Positions 22,214-29,977 of a DNA stretch of 45,124 bases are shown one piece after another; the stretch's first letter is position 1, and every line of letters begins with the position of its first letter. The translations under genes were made by a program, and so were the position numbers. Location: assembly GCA_902775985.1 (NCBI GenBank), contig CACYOR010000012.1:1-45124 (forward strand), read 5' to 3'. The DNA is from Oscillospiraceae bacterium. Its GTDB lineage: Bacteria; Bacillota; Clostridia; Oscillospirales; Oscillospiraceae. The notes under the pieces were generated by a model that was given only the letters and a program-made list of their open reading frames with translations, did not search any database and was not told the DNA's origin.

Positions 22214-22703
22214 TCATCTCACCAGCCTTTCCGGGGATTTTTACTTCGATGGCCTTCAGCAGGCTCTCAATGGAGACGCAGCCGGTGGCCTTGGCGAGCG
22301 CGCCCAGCATTGCCACATTGGGCGGCACCTCGCCCAGCATCTCATGGGTGATCGTGTCCGCGTCGATGCCGCAGACCGTTTCAAAGGCGTCGCAGCTGAA
22401 GTCCTTGTTAGTGTTGACCACCAGGGTGGAACCGGGGCGGACGCCCTCGGTAATGTCGATGCCCAGATCCGCCAGACTGGTATCGAAGCAGATCACGCAG
22501 TTGGGGCGGTAAACATAGCTTTTCACCTCAATGGGGCCGTCCGCGATGCGGGCATAGGTATACACGGGAGCGCCCTTGCGCTCCTGGCCGTAGGACGGAA
22601 TGGCCTGGCCGAACTTGCCCTCCAGAATTGCCGCATTGATCAATATTTTGGCGGCGGTTACAGCGCCCTGTCCGCCGCGGGAATAAAATTTAAATTCCCA
22701 CAT
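22176..22703 (-). CDS. 2-oxoacid:ferredoxin oxidoreductase, gamma subunit
   Basis: This 175-aa protein starts at ATG 22703 behind GAGGAGG. It has the gamma-domain signature FYSRGGQGAVTAAKILINAA and PSYGQERKGAPVYTYARI, and ends with an Ala-rich helix. It is the first of the gamma-delta-alpha-beta order seen in many anaerobes. It follows the Lrp-type regulator by 34 bases in the same direction. Confidence 0.92.
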   Translation of the reverse strand: MWEFKFYSRGGQGAVTAAKILINAAILEGKFGQAIPSYGQERKGAPVYTYARIADGPIEVKSYVYRPNCVICFDTSLADLGIDITEGVRPGSTLVVNTNKDFSCDAFETVCGIDADTITHEMLGEVPPNVAMLGALAKATGCVSIESLLKAIEVKIPGKAGEMNARACKAAYENA

Positions 22704-22737
22704 AATTCATGTCCTCCTCGAAATAACGGGCCGAGTC

Positions 22738-23199
22738 TCACTCCTGATATCTGGCAATATATGCCGTGGTCTTGTATTGATGGATCAGCAGCTGCACCTC
22801 GGCCCCTTTCACGCCGTTTATGGAGTACACCTTGTCCTCCATGTATTGGGAAACTTTTTCCAGGCTGTCAATGTAGGCATGGACATGCAGGCCGGTGGTG
22901 CCCGTGTGCTGGGAAACGATCGCGATTTCCGGAAGCTTCATCAGCTCGTGGGCCACATGGTCGATCATCCTGGGCTCCACCTCAATGTCCATGTATATGC
23001 CGGCGTATTTTTGGAACGCCTTGGCGTCGATGATGGCGGTGAAGCCGAGAATAATCCCGTTTTCCTTCATGGTGTTGATTCGCTCCCGCACCGCGACGCG
23101 GGACAGATGCACGCGTTCGGCAATTTCAGAGTAGCTGCAGCGGCCATCCTCCCGAAGAATGTCCAGAATGGCCTCGTCTACGGAATCAAGTTGAAACAT
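22738..23199 (-). CDS. Lrp/AsnC family transcriptional regulator
   Basis: This 153-aa protein has an N-terminal winged helix-turn-helix (LDSVDEAILDILREDGRCSY, then VHLSRVAVRERINTMKENG) and a C-terminal RAM effector domain (about 68-150). The family responds to amino acids or related acids and often controls the operon in which it lies. Here it sits between the permease and oxidoreductase genes, so autoregulation and control of the pathway are likely. An effector such as the imported acid or a 2-oxoacid is an inference. Confidence 0.9.
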   Translation of the reverse strand: MFQLDSVDEAILDILREDGRCSYSEIAERVHLSRVAVRERINTMKENGIILGFTAIIDAKAFQKYAGIYMDIEVEPRMIDHVAHELMKLPEIAIVSQHTGTTGLHVHAYIDSLEKVSQYMEDKVYSINGVKGAEVQLLIHQYKTTAYIARYQE

Positions 23200-23250
23200 T
23201 GGCTTCCCTCCATATCATTTTCCCGATCGGCTGCGGCCGATCCGGGTTTA

Positions 23251-24669
23251 TCAGCTCAGAAGCCCCAGCCCGGCGACGACCGCCGTCCAAACGGAGGCCA
23301 CCACCACATAGCAGAGGGTGATGATCACGCCGGAGCCCATCATGTCCTTGATCTTCCAGTAACCGCCGGAATAGGTGGTAAAGCAGGTGGGATCAATGGG
23401 CACCAGCAGAAGCATGCTGGTGGACATGCAGACGGGCAGGCAGATCACAATGGGGTTGACGCCGAGCGTGACGGCCAGGCCGCCGACCACCGGCAGGCAA
23501 AGGCCGGCCAGGGAGACGCCCTGCGGCATCGGGTAATGGCCCACCATCATCATGATATTGATGACGAAAACCAGCACGAGGATGCCCATACCCGCGACCT
23601 TGGACAGGAAGAGATTTGCCAGAATGCCGCTGAGCCACTCGCCGGTGCCCAGGTTGGCGACCACCGTCGCCAGCGCGGTGGCGGCGCCGCAGATCAGGAA
23701 CGCAGACCAGTCGATCTTGCTGCTGGCGTCCTTCCAATCGACCATGTTCATGCCAGGCAGGGACATGACGAAGATGCCGGCCCAGGCGGTCATATACATG
23801 TCGATGCCGGTTCTCTTGGGGATGAACCACATCACGATCATGATAGCGAAAACAATGGTAAATTTCAACTCATCGCCGCGCAGCGGGCCGATGGTTTTCC
23901 GATCCTCCTTCAGGGAGTCCAGCCCCTTGACCACGTCGATCTCGGGCTTGTACAGCCAGCAGAGCACCAGCCAGGCCAGAACCGTACTCACCACCGCCAC
24001 AGGGACGCCCACCAGGGACCACTGAGCGAAGCTGACCTCCACGCCCACGATGTTCTTCATCAGGGACATGGTGACCGCGTTCATGCCGCTGCCGGCGGGC
24101 GTGCCGATGCCGCCGATAGCGGCGCCGACGGGAATGCCGAGCATGATGGCCTTACCGAATTTGGACTCGCCGGGCTTGCAGTTGTTCTGCTCCAGAATAG
24201 GCATGCACAGGCCGAAGAACACCAGTGCCGTGGGGATGTCCGCCAGGAACATGGAGACGATGCAGGTGCCAAGCATGACGGCCAGCAGCACCGCCTTGGC
24301 CTTGTTGCCAAAGGCGGGCAGAACGTACAGGGAGATGCGCTTGCCCAGACCGACCTTGGAAAAGATCTGTCCGATGATCATCGCGGCCAGCAGGAAGAAG
24401 GGGCCTGTGGACGCGAAGTTTGCCAGGATGGTGCCCTCTGTTTCAAAGCCCACCCAAGCGCCGAAGAACAGCACGAAAATCGCCGTGACTGCCATGGGCA
24501 CCGCCTCTGTCAGCCACAGAAGGACCGCCACAAACAGCACCAGGAAGCCGTCCCATCCCGCCTGGTCCAGACCGGAGGGCACAAAATTTCTCAAAATTGC
24601 GAAGCCAGCAAAGATCAGGACGAGGTATACGGCTTTCTTCAGCTTATCGTTTTTCCCGTTGTTTGCCAT
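23251..24669 (-). CDS. SLC13/DASS family dicarboxylate-type permease
   Basis: This 472-aa inner-membrane protein starts at ATG 24669 behind GAGAGGAGAG; the longer reading to 24720 lacks a site. It has about eleven hydrophobic segments. The two family hairpin regions are visible as IGGIGTPAGSGMNAVTMSL and the C-terminal STSMLLLVPIDPTCFTTYSG. DASS carriers import di- or tricarboxylates and related anions with sodium. It is the first gene of the operon, so it probably brings in the substrate that the enzymes downstream process. The usual SNT motif is replaced here by GTPAGSG, so the anion may be unusual. Confidence 0.87.
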   Translation of the reverse strand: MANNGKNDKLKKAVYLVLIFAGFAILRNFVPSGLDQAGWDGFLVLFVAVLLWLTEAVPMAVTAIFVLFFGAWVGFETEGTILANFASTGPFFLLAAMIIGQIFSKVGLGKRISLYVLPAFGNKAKAVLLAVMLGTCIVSMFLADIPTALVFFGLCMPILEQNNCKPGESKFGKAIMLGIPVGAAIGGIGTPAGSGMNAVTMSLMKNIVGVEVSFAQWSLVGVPVAVVSTVLAWLVLCWLYKPEIDVVKGLDSLKEDRKTIGPLRGDELKFTIVFAIMIVMWFIPKRTGIDMYMTAWAGIFVMSLPGMNMVDWKDASSKIDWSAFLICGAATALATVVANLGTGEWLSGILANLFLSKVAGMGILVLVFVINIMMMVGHYPMPQGVSLAGLCLPVVGGLAVTLGVNPIVICLPVCMSTSMLLLVPIDPTCFTTYSGGYWKIKDMMGSGVIITLCYVVVASVWTAVVAGLGLLS

Positions 24670-24829
24670 AACCAATTCTCTCCTCTCATTTTTTTCGGAG
24701 TATCCCGCGGCCGTGCGCATCGGCCGGGGACAAAAGGTTTATCGCGACGTACCTTTGTACTGGCTCTATTTTAGCATTATTCCCCTTTCCTTTTTGATTT
24801 TAATTCGATAAATCCAATTCCGATTCGTT

Positions 24830-24858
24830 TATACAAAAAAATTCTACAAAATTGTCAA
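24830..24858 (-). promoter_or_regulatory. Probable promoter of the catabolic operon
   Basis: On the minus strand a consensus TTGACA (24858-24853) is followed after 17 bases by TGTATA, or after 19 bases by TATAAA (24833-24828). The leader downstream is AT-rich with short inverted repeats, where the Lrp-type protein could bind. Confidence 0.5.
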
Positions 24859-25007
24859 ACCGAGGGACACATTTTTGTTTCTTTTGCTGTTTTCTCTTTT
24901 TTGTATTTTCCCTTTTTACTCAAAATGAATTGAAAATGATGCACATCAGCGAAAAAATTCGCCTAATTGTTTTCCGGACCGCAGCCATCGCTCAAGTGAC
25001 AAAATGA

Positions 25008-25047
25008 AATCGCACCATCAAAGCGGAAGTGCTTTGATGGTGCGATT
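25008..25047 (-). terminator. Perfect 17-bp hairpin between lpdD and the permease gene
   Basis: AATCGCACCATCAAAGC and GCTTTGATGGTGCGATT flank a 6-base loop. On the minus strand TTTCATTTT follows, so it probably terminates the lpdD transcript. The length and perfection are unusual. Confidence 0.6.
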
Positions 25048-25125
25048 GTCATATTCCACATTAAAAACACGCCGATATAAGCACGAGCAAATGCGTGCGG
25101 AGATTACATTTATTCATTCTGCGGC

Positions 25126-25491
25126 TTATTCGTTAATCTCTATCAATACTCGCTGAAGTAATCGGTCACAGCAACCCTGCACCCTCAGAAGCTGCTCAGG
25201 GCTGATATTATCTACATGGATACCGCAGGAGCAAACCGCCGTGCAGCGCTTCGCCTTTGCCACTGCCTCGGCAAAGATGCGGCCTATAGCCTCATCCTTG
25301 TGGCCCACGCCATTGAGCACCGAAGATGTGGCGCTGATCCCTTCCCCGCTCAGGCTAGGCCGGGCAATGGCCATGACCACGCTTCCCACATGGGGCCTGC
25401 CTCCACCGTAGACTGCAAGAGTATAGTCTTCTCCCATCCGGATCACGTCACAGCAGATTACATATCCGTCAAACAGTTCTTCTCGAAACAT
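25126..25491 (-). CDS. lpdD: LpdD-like prenyl-flavin chaperone / UbiD accessory protein
   Basis: This 121-aa protein starts at ATG 25491 behind AGAGGTG. The pattern GGRPHVGSVVMAIARPSLSG, then SATSSVLNGVGHKDEAIGRI, and CGIHVDNISPEQL matches my memory of the LpdD family, named from the third gene of gallate decarboxylase loci. Members are thought to help mature UbiD with prenylated FMN. It is transcribed towards the ubiD operon but separated from it by a hairpin and a promoter, so it may be expressed independently. Its presence favours a phenolic-acid-type UbiD. Family assignment is from motifs only. Confidence 0.75.
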   Translation of the reverse strand: MFREELFDGYVICCDVIRMGEDYTLAVYGGGRPHVGSVVMAIARPSLSGEGISATSSVLNGVGHKDEAIGRIFAEAVAKAKRCTAVCSCGIHVDNISPEQLLRVQGCCDRLLQRVLIEINE

Positions 25492-25517
25492 TTCACACCT
25501 CTGCCAGCTTTTTTATA

Positions 25518-25526
25518 ATTATATCA
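25518..25526 (-). promoter_or_regulatory. Extended -10 promoter of lpdD
   Basis: On the minus strand TGATATAAT gives an extended -10 element about 27 bases before the start codon. No clear -35 is seen. Confidence 0.45.
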
Positions 25527-25549
25527 CAACAGGCGGTAAAAAGATAGGC

Positions 25550-25804
25550 AGTAAAAAGCTCAGACTAGATACGGAAACCATGGAACTTCTGAAACGGGAG
25601 CACGCAAAGAATCCTGCGTCCGTCCATATCTTCCTGTCCAACTACTTGTGACTGCTCCTTCATCACCCATCACACCGTGGCCGCTAATCTGACCGGGCCA
25701 AACTTTCTGGCGCGCAAGGACAAAATCCTGGCCGCGCTGACACAGGCCATTGAGCTTGGGGATATGGATCGGCTGGCTGCGATCCGGCGGAACAAAAGGA
25801 GCTT
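25550..25804 (+). pseudogene. Remnants of one or two broken genes
   Basis: In one frame the stretch reads LRLDTETMELLKREHAKNPA and continues to a stop at about 25651; this resembles the middle of a tyrosine recombinase. Downstream, a second fragment reads HTVAANLTGPNFLARKDKIL and continues to a stop at 25807, overlapping the flavodoxin start (TGATG). Neither has a start or ribosome binding site. They are probably remains of deleted genes. Identities are tentative. Confidence 0.4.
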
Positions 25805-26479
25805 ATGATGCAGAAGAAAATCGTCGCCATCAACTGCAGCCCCCGCATGGGCTGGAACACCGATATACTGGTCACAGAAGCGGCCCGCGGCGCGGAGGGA
25901 AACGGGGCTATCATAGAGAAATTTGACCTCTATCGTCTGGAGAAGTTCACCGGCTGCATTTCCTGCTTTGGATGTAAGCGCCCGGGACACGAAGGCGTAT
26001 GCGTCTGTCGGGATGGGCTGGCGCCGGTGCTGGAGGCCATCCGAAACGCCGATGGCTTGATCCTCGGCACTCCCAACTACTTTGGGGATGTAAGCGCGGA
26101 CTTTCGCGCCGTGTATGAACGGTAGCTGTTTCAGTAACTGACCTATCAGAAGGAGCGCGTGAGCTGCAACGAAAAGCAGATCCCCGTGCTGCTTATTATG
26201 ACCAGTAACACGCCCACTGCCGCTTACCCGATGATCGGATATAAAAAGATACTTCGCGGCTACCAGAAATCTCTGGAAACCTTCGTGGGTCCCACAAAGC
26301 TAATGATCTGCGGGGAAACCCAACAGGTGGCCGATTACAGTAAATTCAACTGGACGATGTTCGATGGTGCAGAGCGCATCCAGCGCCGGGAGAAAGTCTT
26401 CCCCAAGGAAAAACAGAAGGCTTTTGAACCGGGAAAGACTCTCATAAACATGTGGAGAACACAATATATCCCTTGCTAA
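25805..26479 (+). pseudogene. Flavodoxin/NADPH-dependent FMN reductase family gene with two in-frame stops
   Basis: One reading frame of 224 codons runs from ATG 25805 or 25808 to 26479 but is broken by TAG at 26123 and TAA at 26135. The N-part has the flavin-binding opening KIVAINCSPRMGWNTDILV, a cysteine cluster (CISCFGC) and LILGTPNYFGDVSADF, as in iron-sulfur flavoproteins. The C-part (NEKQIPVLLIMTSNTPTAAY) continues in the same frame. The two stops lie 12 bases apart and each could arise from a single base change (for example TTG to TAG and TAC to TAA). I read it as a recent pseudogene; recoding is not supported. Confidence 0.75.
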
Positions 26480-26828
26480 GCAAAGAAAAGCTGCCCGCAG
26501 GTATTGCGTGATTTTGAATGGAGATGGGCAAAACGAACCGTAGATCAAACTGACCTCCGCCATCAAAAAATCGCCCTTTTTCTTCGGATCATAACCCGAA
26601 AAAAGTTTGGCAAAAACTACTTATCACGCTGAAAATTAGCCGAAAAACATTCAATCTTGCAGTAGCTATTCTCGCATGCCTGTGGTGTTGTGTCTCCTAC
26701 GAGAACCCAAGCGAAGCCCGGAGGGACTCCGCTTGGGGGAAGAAGAACAACACCATCGGTCATTGTGGCCGAGGCACGAGACCACACGACCTTATGGTGT
26801 CGTTCTGACGACAAGGAGGTACGATACC
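26480..26828. other. Intergenic region before the truncated integrase
   Basis: No gene is supported. It contains a dispersed-repeat copy (26472-26489 overlaps its start), a hairpin CCAAGCG / CGCTTGG (about 26706-26737) and a good ribosome binding site for the next frame. A minus-strand reading frame here has no start context. Confidence 0.45.
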
Positions 26829-27257
26829 ATGTACTGCAAACATAAGGATCTACTCCGAAAAGCGCATCTGCAAGCCTATCTCAACTGCGCCATGGATGAC
26901 GGCGTCTATCCCATCTTCTATATCGGACTGCGAAGCGGCCTACGGCAAAGCGAGCTGATCTCACTGCCGTGGGCCGCTGTAAATTTATCCGAAAAGGTCA
27001 TCTATGGTCAGCACCGGGATTATCCGCTGACCACTGAAGCCTGTGAACTGCTGACGGCAGAAAAAGAAGATCATCCGGAAAGCAGAACCGTCTTCCTTCA
27101 CCCACAGACCGAAAAGCCCTTCCTGCGCCACCAGTTCTTCTATCTGCACCGGAAATTCTGCCGACTCGCCCGCATGCTGGAGATCGGCTTCAAGGTATCA
27201 CAGAATCCTGTACCAACAATGATGGATGACTGCCCGCCCTTACCGGTGGCGGCGTAG
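26829..27257 (+). pseudogene. Truncated tyrosine recombinase (catalytic domain N-part)
   Basis: ATG 26829 follows ACAAGGAGG. The product begins MYCKHKDLLRKAHLQAYLNC and contains IFYIGLRSGLRQSELISLPW, the first catalytic Arg motif of tyrosine recombinases, then TVFLHPQTEKPFLRHQFFYL. Homology ends near 27175. The rest, to the stop at 27257, reads through sequence that encodes a nitroreductase fragment on the other strand. The HxxR and Tyr motifs are missing, so it cannot be active. It marks a rearrangement junction. Confidence 0.65.
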
Positions 27258-27364
27258 AGGCCGGTTTCAACAATCTGTTCAAGGTCTGCCCTCTTCGGCG
27301 GTTCCACCGTAAACTTTCGGATACTCCATCTGGATTTAATTGCGTCAAGAATTGCATTGTTCAT
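27195..27364 (-). pseudogene. Nitroreductase family N-terminal fragment
   Basis: From ATG 27364 the frame reads MNNAILDAIKSRWSIRKFTV, then ADLEQIVETGLYAATGKGGQ, the FMN-binding start of nitroreductases (RxSIR and GLYA motifs). After about 55 residues homology stops at the junction with the truncated integrase. The remaining 120 or more residues of a normal nitroreductase are absent. Confidence 0.65.
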
Positions 27365-27391
27365 GGTGAATACATCCTGTATTTTCTGCCA

Positions 27392-28213
27392 TCAAATAAT
27401 CTCAATTCCGGCTTCGGACAGCGCAGCAAGCGCCGCGCCGAAGTCTTCCTCTTTCGTAAAGATGTAATCTGTGTTGTAGGTGGACACGGCAAAAATGCCG
27501 ATCCTGTTCTCTGCGAGTGCCGTTGAGAGCTTGGACAGGATTCCGATCAAAGAAAAATCTAAAACTCCCGCGACGCGAAAGCCTCGCCATCCGTCGTCAC
27601 GCCCGTAAGTGTTCTCCGGGACATCCTCAGTCAGGCAGACAAGTGAATTCTCTTCATCCGTCTTCCCGATGAAACAAAACGGACTGTCCAGATCTACCTT
27701 GCTATAGTCCTCCACCTTGCAGACAGAAAAACTTTCGTTTAGGACATGGATCTCAATAGGGGCAACGCCGTTCTCCATGTATAGAAGATCGTGATCCTTG
27801 CACCAGCGGATCGCAAGGTCTCTGTATGCTGCAGCCTGAAAATCAAACCAGCGCTGGCGGATGCCATAGCGGAGCAATGCATCCTTGAAATGGCGGAACG
27901 CGCCGCGACCAACGATTGCTCTCATCAGCGCCCGCTTTTCCTCACCATCCTCTAGCGAGTGAACGAAATTCTCCATGATGCGATACCCATGTATCTCGTG
28001 TTGAGTGGGAAGACGCAGAAAACGTTTCGAATTTACTTCGATCCGTTTAATCGTTTCGGAATCGTCGATCCCCGTCATCGAATAATCCGCCACAGATACC
28101 TGCTCCATAGTTTCCAGGTCAAGGAAATAGGTAAAAGTATCGGATGCCATCTCGATTCCGCTGATCACCGCCTCCAGCGGAACCCTCTTCGAAAAATTGT
28201 AATCATCGTCCAT
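27392..28213 (-). CDS. UPF0158-ACT domain fusion protein
   Basis: This 273-aa protein starts at ATG 28213 with AAAGGGAAAG upstream. Residues 1-145 match the UPF0158 pattern (FLRLPTQHEIHGYRIMENFV, then GRGAFRHFKDALLRYGIRQR, then FDFQAAAYRDLAIRWC). Residues of about 150-273 look like a CASTOR-type ACT domain, with GVLDFSLIGILSKLSTALAE and GIFAVSTYNTDYIFTKEEDF. ACT domains bind amino acids or small ligands. The fusion suggests a ligand-gated UPF0158 protein, whose own function is unknown to me. The gene is intact among debris. Confidence 0.72.
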   Translation of the reverse strand: MDDDYNFSKRVPLEAVISGIEMASDTFTYFLDLETMEQVSVADYSMTGIDDSETIKRIEVNSKRFLRLPTQHEIHGYRIMENFVHSLEDGEEKRALMRAIVGRGAFRHFKDALLRYGIRQRWFDFQAAAYRDLAIRWCKDHDLLYMENGVAPIEIHVLNESFSVCKVEDYSKVDLDSPFCFIGKTDEENSLVCLTEDVPENTYGRDDGWRGFRVAGVLDFSLIGILSKLSTALAENRIGIFAVSTYNTDYIFTKEEDFGAALAALSEAGIEII

Positions 28214-28446
28214 GCTAGCTTTCCCTTTCCGCGGTCAACACAAAGCAAAATCTTTTCTCAAAGTATATCATGGTGGACATGGTTTATCAATTCCTGGTCC
28301 GGATTTGGATTGCACCCGGCACAAAATTCATTTTGCATAGACAAGGAAATACGCTCGCCGTGAACTCGATATCCATCACGGCGGGCAGTTTGTTTTTGTG
28401 GCTAACCATGCGAGACGTATCAGGTAGGAAAAAGTTTCCGATTCAC

Positions 28447-28480
28447 TGTCCGTTTTATCGGACATCTAATCTGTTACAAT
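28447..28480 (+). promoter_or_regulatory. Promoter with palindromic operator for the integration module
   Basis: TGTCCGTTTTATCGGACA (28447-28464) is a perfect 6+6 palindrome. TACAAT lies 11 bases after it. TTTTAT, inside the palindrome, is 16 bases from the -10 and could act as -35. A bound regulator would cover the promoter. Confidence 0.5.
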
Positions 28481-28532
28481 TTGGTTGCAGAGGAAAAGGT
28501 GACTCTGCAATCTGTTCCGGGAGGTGAGAATC

Positions 28533-28604
28533 GTGTCCAACGCCCGGCCTCCGCATGCGATGCCCCTCACATGTTTCTTTTTTTGCATCGCAAAAATCGT
28601 ATGA
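28533..28604 (+). CDS. Possible 23-aa leader peptide
   Basis: GTG 28533 follows GGGAGGTGA. The product would be MSNARPPHAMPLTCFFFCIA plus three residues, with a Phe-rich hydrophobic stretch. It overlaps a GCGATGC / GCATCGC hairpin, so it may be a leader peptide for the genes downstream. Support is only the ribosome binding site and position. Confidence 0.3.
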   Translation: MSNARPPHAMPLTCFFFCIAKIV

Positions 28605-28634
28605 ACCTTGAAAAATGAATAGGGAGGATTGCAA

Positions 28635-28844
28635 ATGAAAGAGTCGAACTACAAAAGTTATTGTGAGCTGCCGCTGTTCCTGGACGCGAAAACCGTGGCA
28701 AAGGTACTGGGGATCTCCATCTCCAGCTGCTACGAGCTGATTCATGAAGAGGACTTCCCTTCCATCAACATCGGCAACCGAATCGTCGTGCCGAAGGATC
28801 AGTTCATTCGATGGGCCGAGGAAAAGTCTCGGAGGTGTCGATGA
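28635..28844 (+). CDS. Excisionase family helix-turn-helix protein
   Basis: This 69-aa protein starts at ATG 28635 behind GGGAGG. It is a MerR/excisionase-type winged helix: LFLDAKTVAKVLGISISSCY, then DFPSINIGNRIVVPKDQFIR. Such proteins bend att DNA and direct the integrase towards excision. The stop overlaps the next start (ATGA, 28841-28844). It begins the integration module of element B, about 1.5 kb before the integrase. Confidence 0.85.
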   Translation: MKESNYKSYCELPLFLDAKTVAKVLGISISSCYELIHEEDFPSINIGNRIVVPKDQFIRWAEEKSRRCR

Positions 28845-29302
28845 GCAAAGCCTCACCGGCGTACATGGAAGGGCACTACTTCAGCATGCCCAACGAAATA
28901 TTTTCTCTCGGTCTCTCTGCGGATGCCATCGCAATCTACGCGTATCTTCTTCGTATAGAGGATCGAAAGAAATATATTTGCTGGGCCAAGTACGCGACCA
29001 TCGGTGCCGCCGTGGGGATCAAGTCTCCGAAGACTGTCGCCAACGCCCTGAGTGAGTTGGAAAAGGCTGGACTCATCTATCGTGAGCCAACGTCGATGAA
29101 GAAGGACGGGAAGTACGTAAACGGTGTGCAGCTCTTCACCATTCGTCCGTTCCGGGAAGCGGCACAGCATCATCAGTGGAAGCAGATAGATCAAATTGTT
29201 GCGGCGGCAGAGGCCCAGGCTGCTGAGGCCCGCGTCGAAAAATATAATGAAAGACATCCCGATACTCCACTCGCTGTGCAGTTCACAGATCACGCATCCT
29301 AA
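28841..29302 (+). CDS. Helix-turn-helix replication-type protein of mobile elements
   Basis: This 153-aa protein starts at ATG 28841, coupled to the excisionase-like gene. Residues of about 20-90 form a winged helix of the RepA-N/replication initiator kind (NEIFSLGLSADAIAIYAYLL, then GIKSPKTVANALSELEKAGL). The tail is Ala/Glu-rich. In clostridial integrative elements such proteins follow the excisionase gene and are annotated as replication initiator or helix-turn-helix proteins. DNA binding is well supported; a role in replication is inferred. Confidence 0.68.
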   Translation: MSKASPAYMEGHYFSMPNEIFSLGLSADAIAIYAYLLRIEDRKKYICWAKYATIGAAVGIKSPKTVANALSELEKAGLIYREPTSMKKDGKYVNGVQLFTIRPFREAAQHHQWKQIDQIVAAAEAQAAEARVEKYNERHPDTPLAVQFTDHAS

Positions 29303-29305
29303 TGC

Positions 29306-29503
29306 GTGGTCACAAAAAACAGGCCGAAATTTGGCCGATGGAAAATCAAGCAGGACAAAGAGGGGTGGGTTGCGATTCCCGCCCCTCGCAACCACAGCGT
29401 CGGGCAACGCCCGCCGCAGAAAGCTTTCTGCCGTTTCAAAATGCAGAATCCAGGGTGGGTTGCTAAACCGAAGCTCAAAAAATGTGTCGGTTGCTCACTC
29501 TGA
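29306..29503 (+). CDS. Possible small basic protein of the integration module
   Basis: GTG 29306 follows the previous stop by three bases. The 65-aa product is basic (EGWVAIPAPRNHSVGQRPPQ, then KPKLKKCVGCS), with no clear ribosome binding site. Similar stretches occur in related elements, but the region is also low in coding signal. It could be a decayed gene. The space to 29560 shows only a GCCC / GGGC hairpin. Confidence 0.3.
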   Translation: MVTKNRPKFGRWKIKQDKEGWVAIPAPRNHSVGQRPPQKAFCRFKMQNPGWVAKPKLKKCVGCSL

Positions 29504-29560
29504 AAAGCCCATGATTGCGGGCTTCTGACGATGGTTGCTGATTTAGGGAGGGAATAAACC

Positions 29561-29977
29561 ATGCCTACACCGAAAGATAAAAGAAAATTTCAACTCTGGG
29601 CTCGCCCGGGTACATTAGAGTTAGTAAAGAGTACTTATAAAAAAGCTGACTGCCGCACACAGTCAGAATTCATTGAGAAAGCGATTCAATATTATGTCGG
29701 CCGTATCAACGCCGACAATGACGCCTCGTATCTTCCAAACGCTTTCCTGTCCAACATGCGCTCCATCGTTTATGAAAGCGATCACCGGGAGAACAAGCTG
29801 CTGTTCAAGCTGGCGGTGGAAATGTCGATCATGATGAATATCCTTGCGTTCCAATTTGAAATTGATGATCTGTCTCTCGCCCGTTTGCGCGGGGAGTGCG
29901 TCAAAGAAGTAAAACGCACCCACGGAATGTTCTCCATGGAGGACGCCGTGAAGTGGCAGCGAAGCGTCGAGACATGA
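29561..29977 (+). CDS. Mobile-element protein with ribbon-helix-helix-like N-terminus
   Basis: This 138-aa protein starts at ATG 29561 behind GGGAGGG. The N-terminus (KFQLWARPGTLELVKSTYKK, then TQSEFIEKAIQYYVGRI) is like a ribbon-helix-helix DNA-binding unit. The C-terminal half is helical, with LLFKLAVEMSIMMNILAFQF. It is a recurrent gene in clostridial integrative elements, just before a ~105-aa partner, with which it overlaps by four bases. A relaxosome-accessory or regulatory role is possible; neither is shown. Confidence 0.6.
   Translation: MPTPKDKRKFQLWARPGTLELVKSTYKKADCRTQSEFIEKAIQYYVGRINADNDASYLPNAFLSNMRSIVYESDHRENKLLFKLAVEMSIMMNILAFQFEIDDLSLARLRGECVKEVKRTHGMFSMEDAVKWQRSVET

Larger units (their letters stand above)
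24670..25125. other. Intergenic region upstream of the permease operon
   Basis: No gene is seen. It contains the probable operon promoter (24830-24858), an AT-rich leader of about 150 bases and a perfect 17-bp hairpin (25008-25047). The AT content is much higher than in the flanking genes. Confidence 0.5.
28214..28634. other. Regulatory region before the element B excisionase-like gene
   Basis: It holds a palindrome TGTCCG-N6-CGGACA (28447-28464), a -10 candidate TACAAT (28475-28480), a possible 23-codon frame (28533-28604) and a GCGATGC / GCATCGC hairpin (about 28556-28592). The first 200 bases show nothing I can name. Confidence 0.5.

Noticed and set aside
22777-24774. 665-codon plus-strand frame rich in His, Gln and Gly
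   Set aside because: It lies antisense to the Lrp-type and permease genes; its composition is typical of a shadow frame in GC-rich DNA.
25805-26479. Stop-codon recoding in the flavodoxin gene
   Set aside because: There are two different stops 12 bases apart, no selenocysteine-type or slippery signal was seen, and the surrounding genes are decayed too.
26617-26814. 65-codon minus-strand frame before the truncated integrase
   Set aside because: No start context and no recognisable protein pattern; it overlaps a hairpin.
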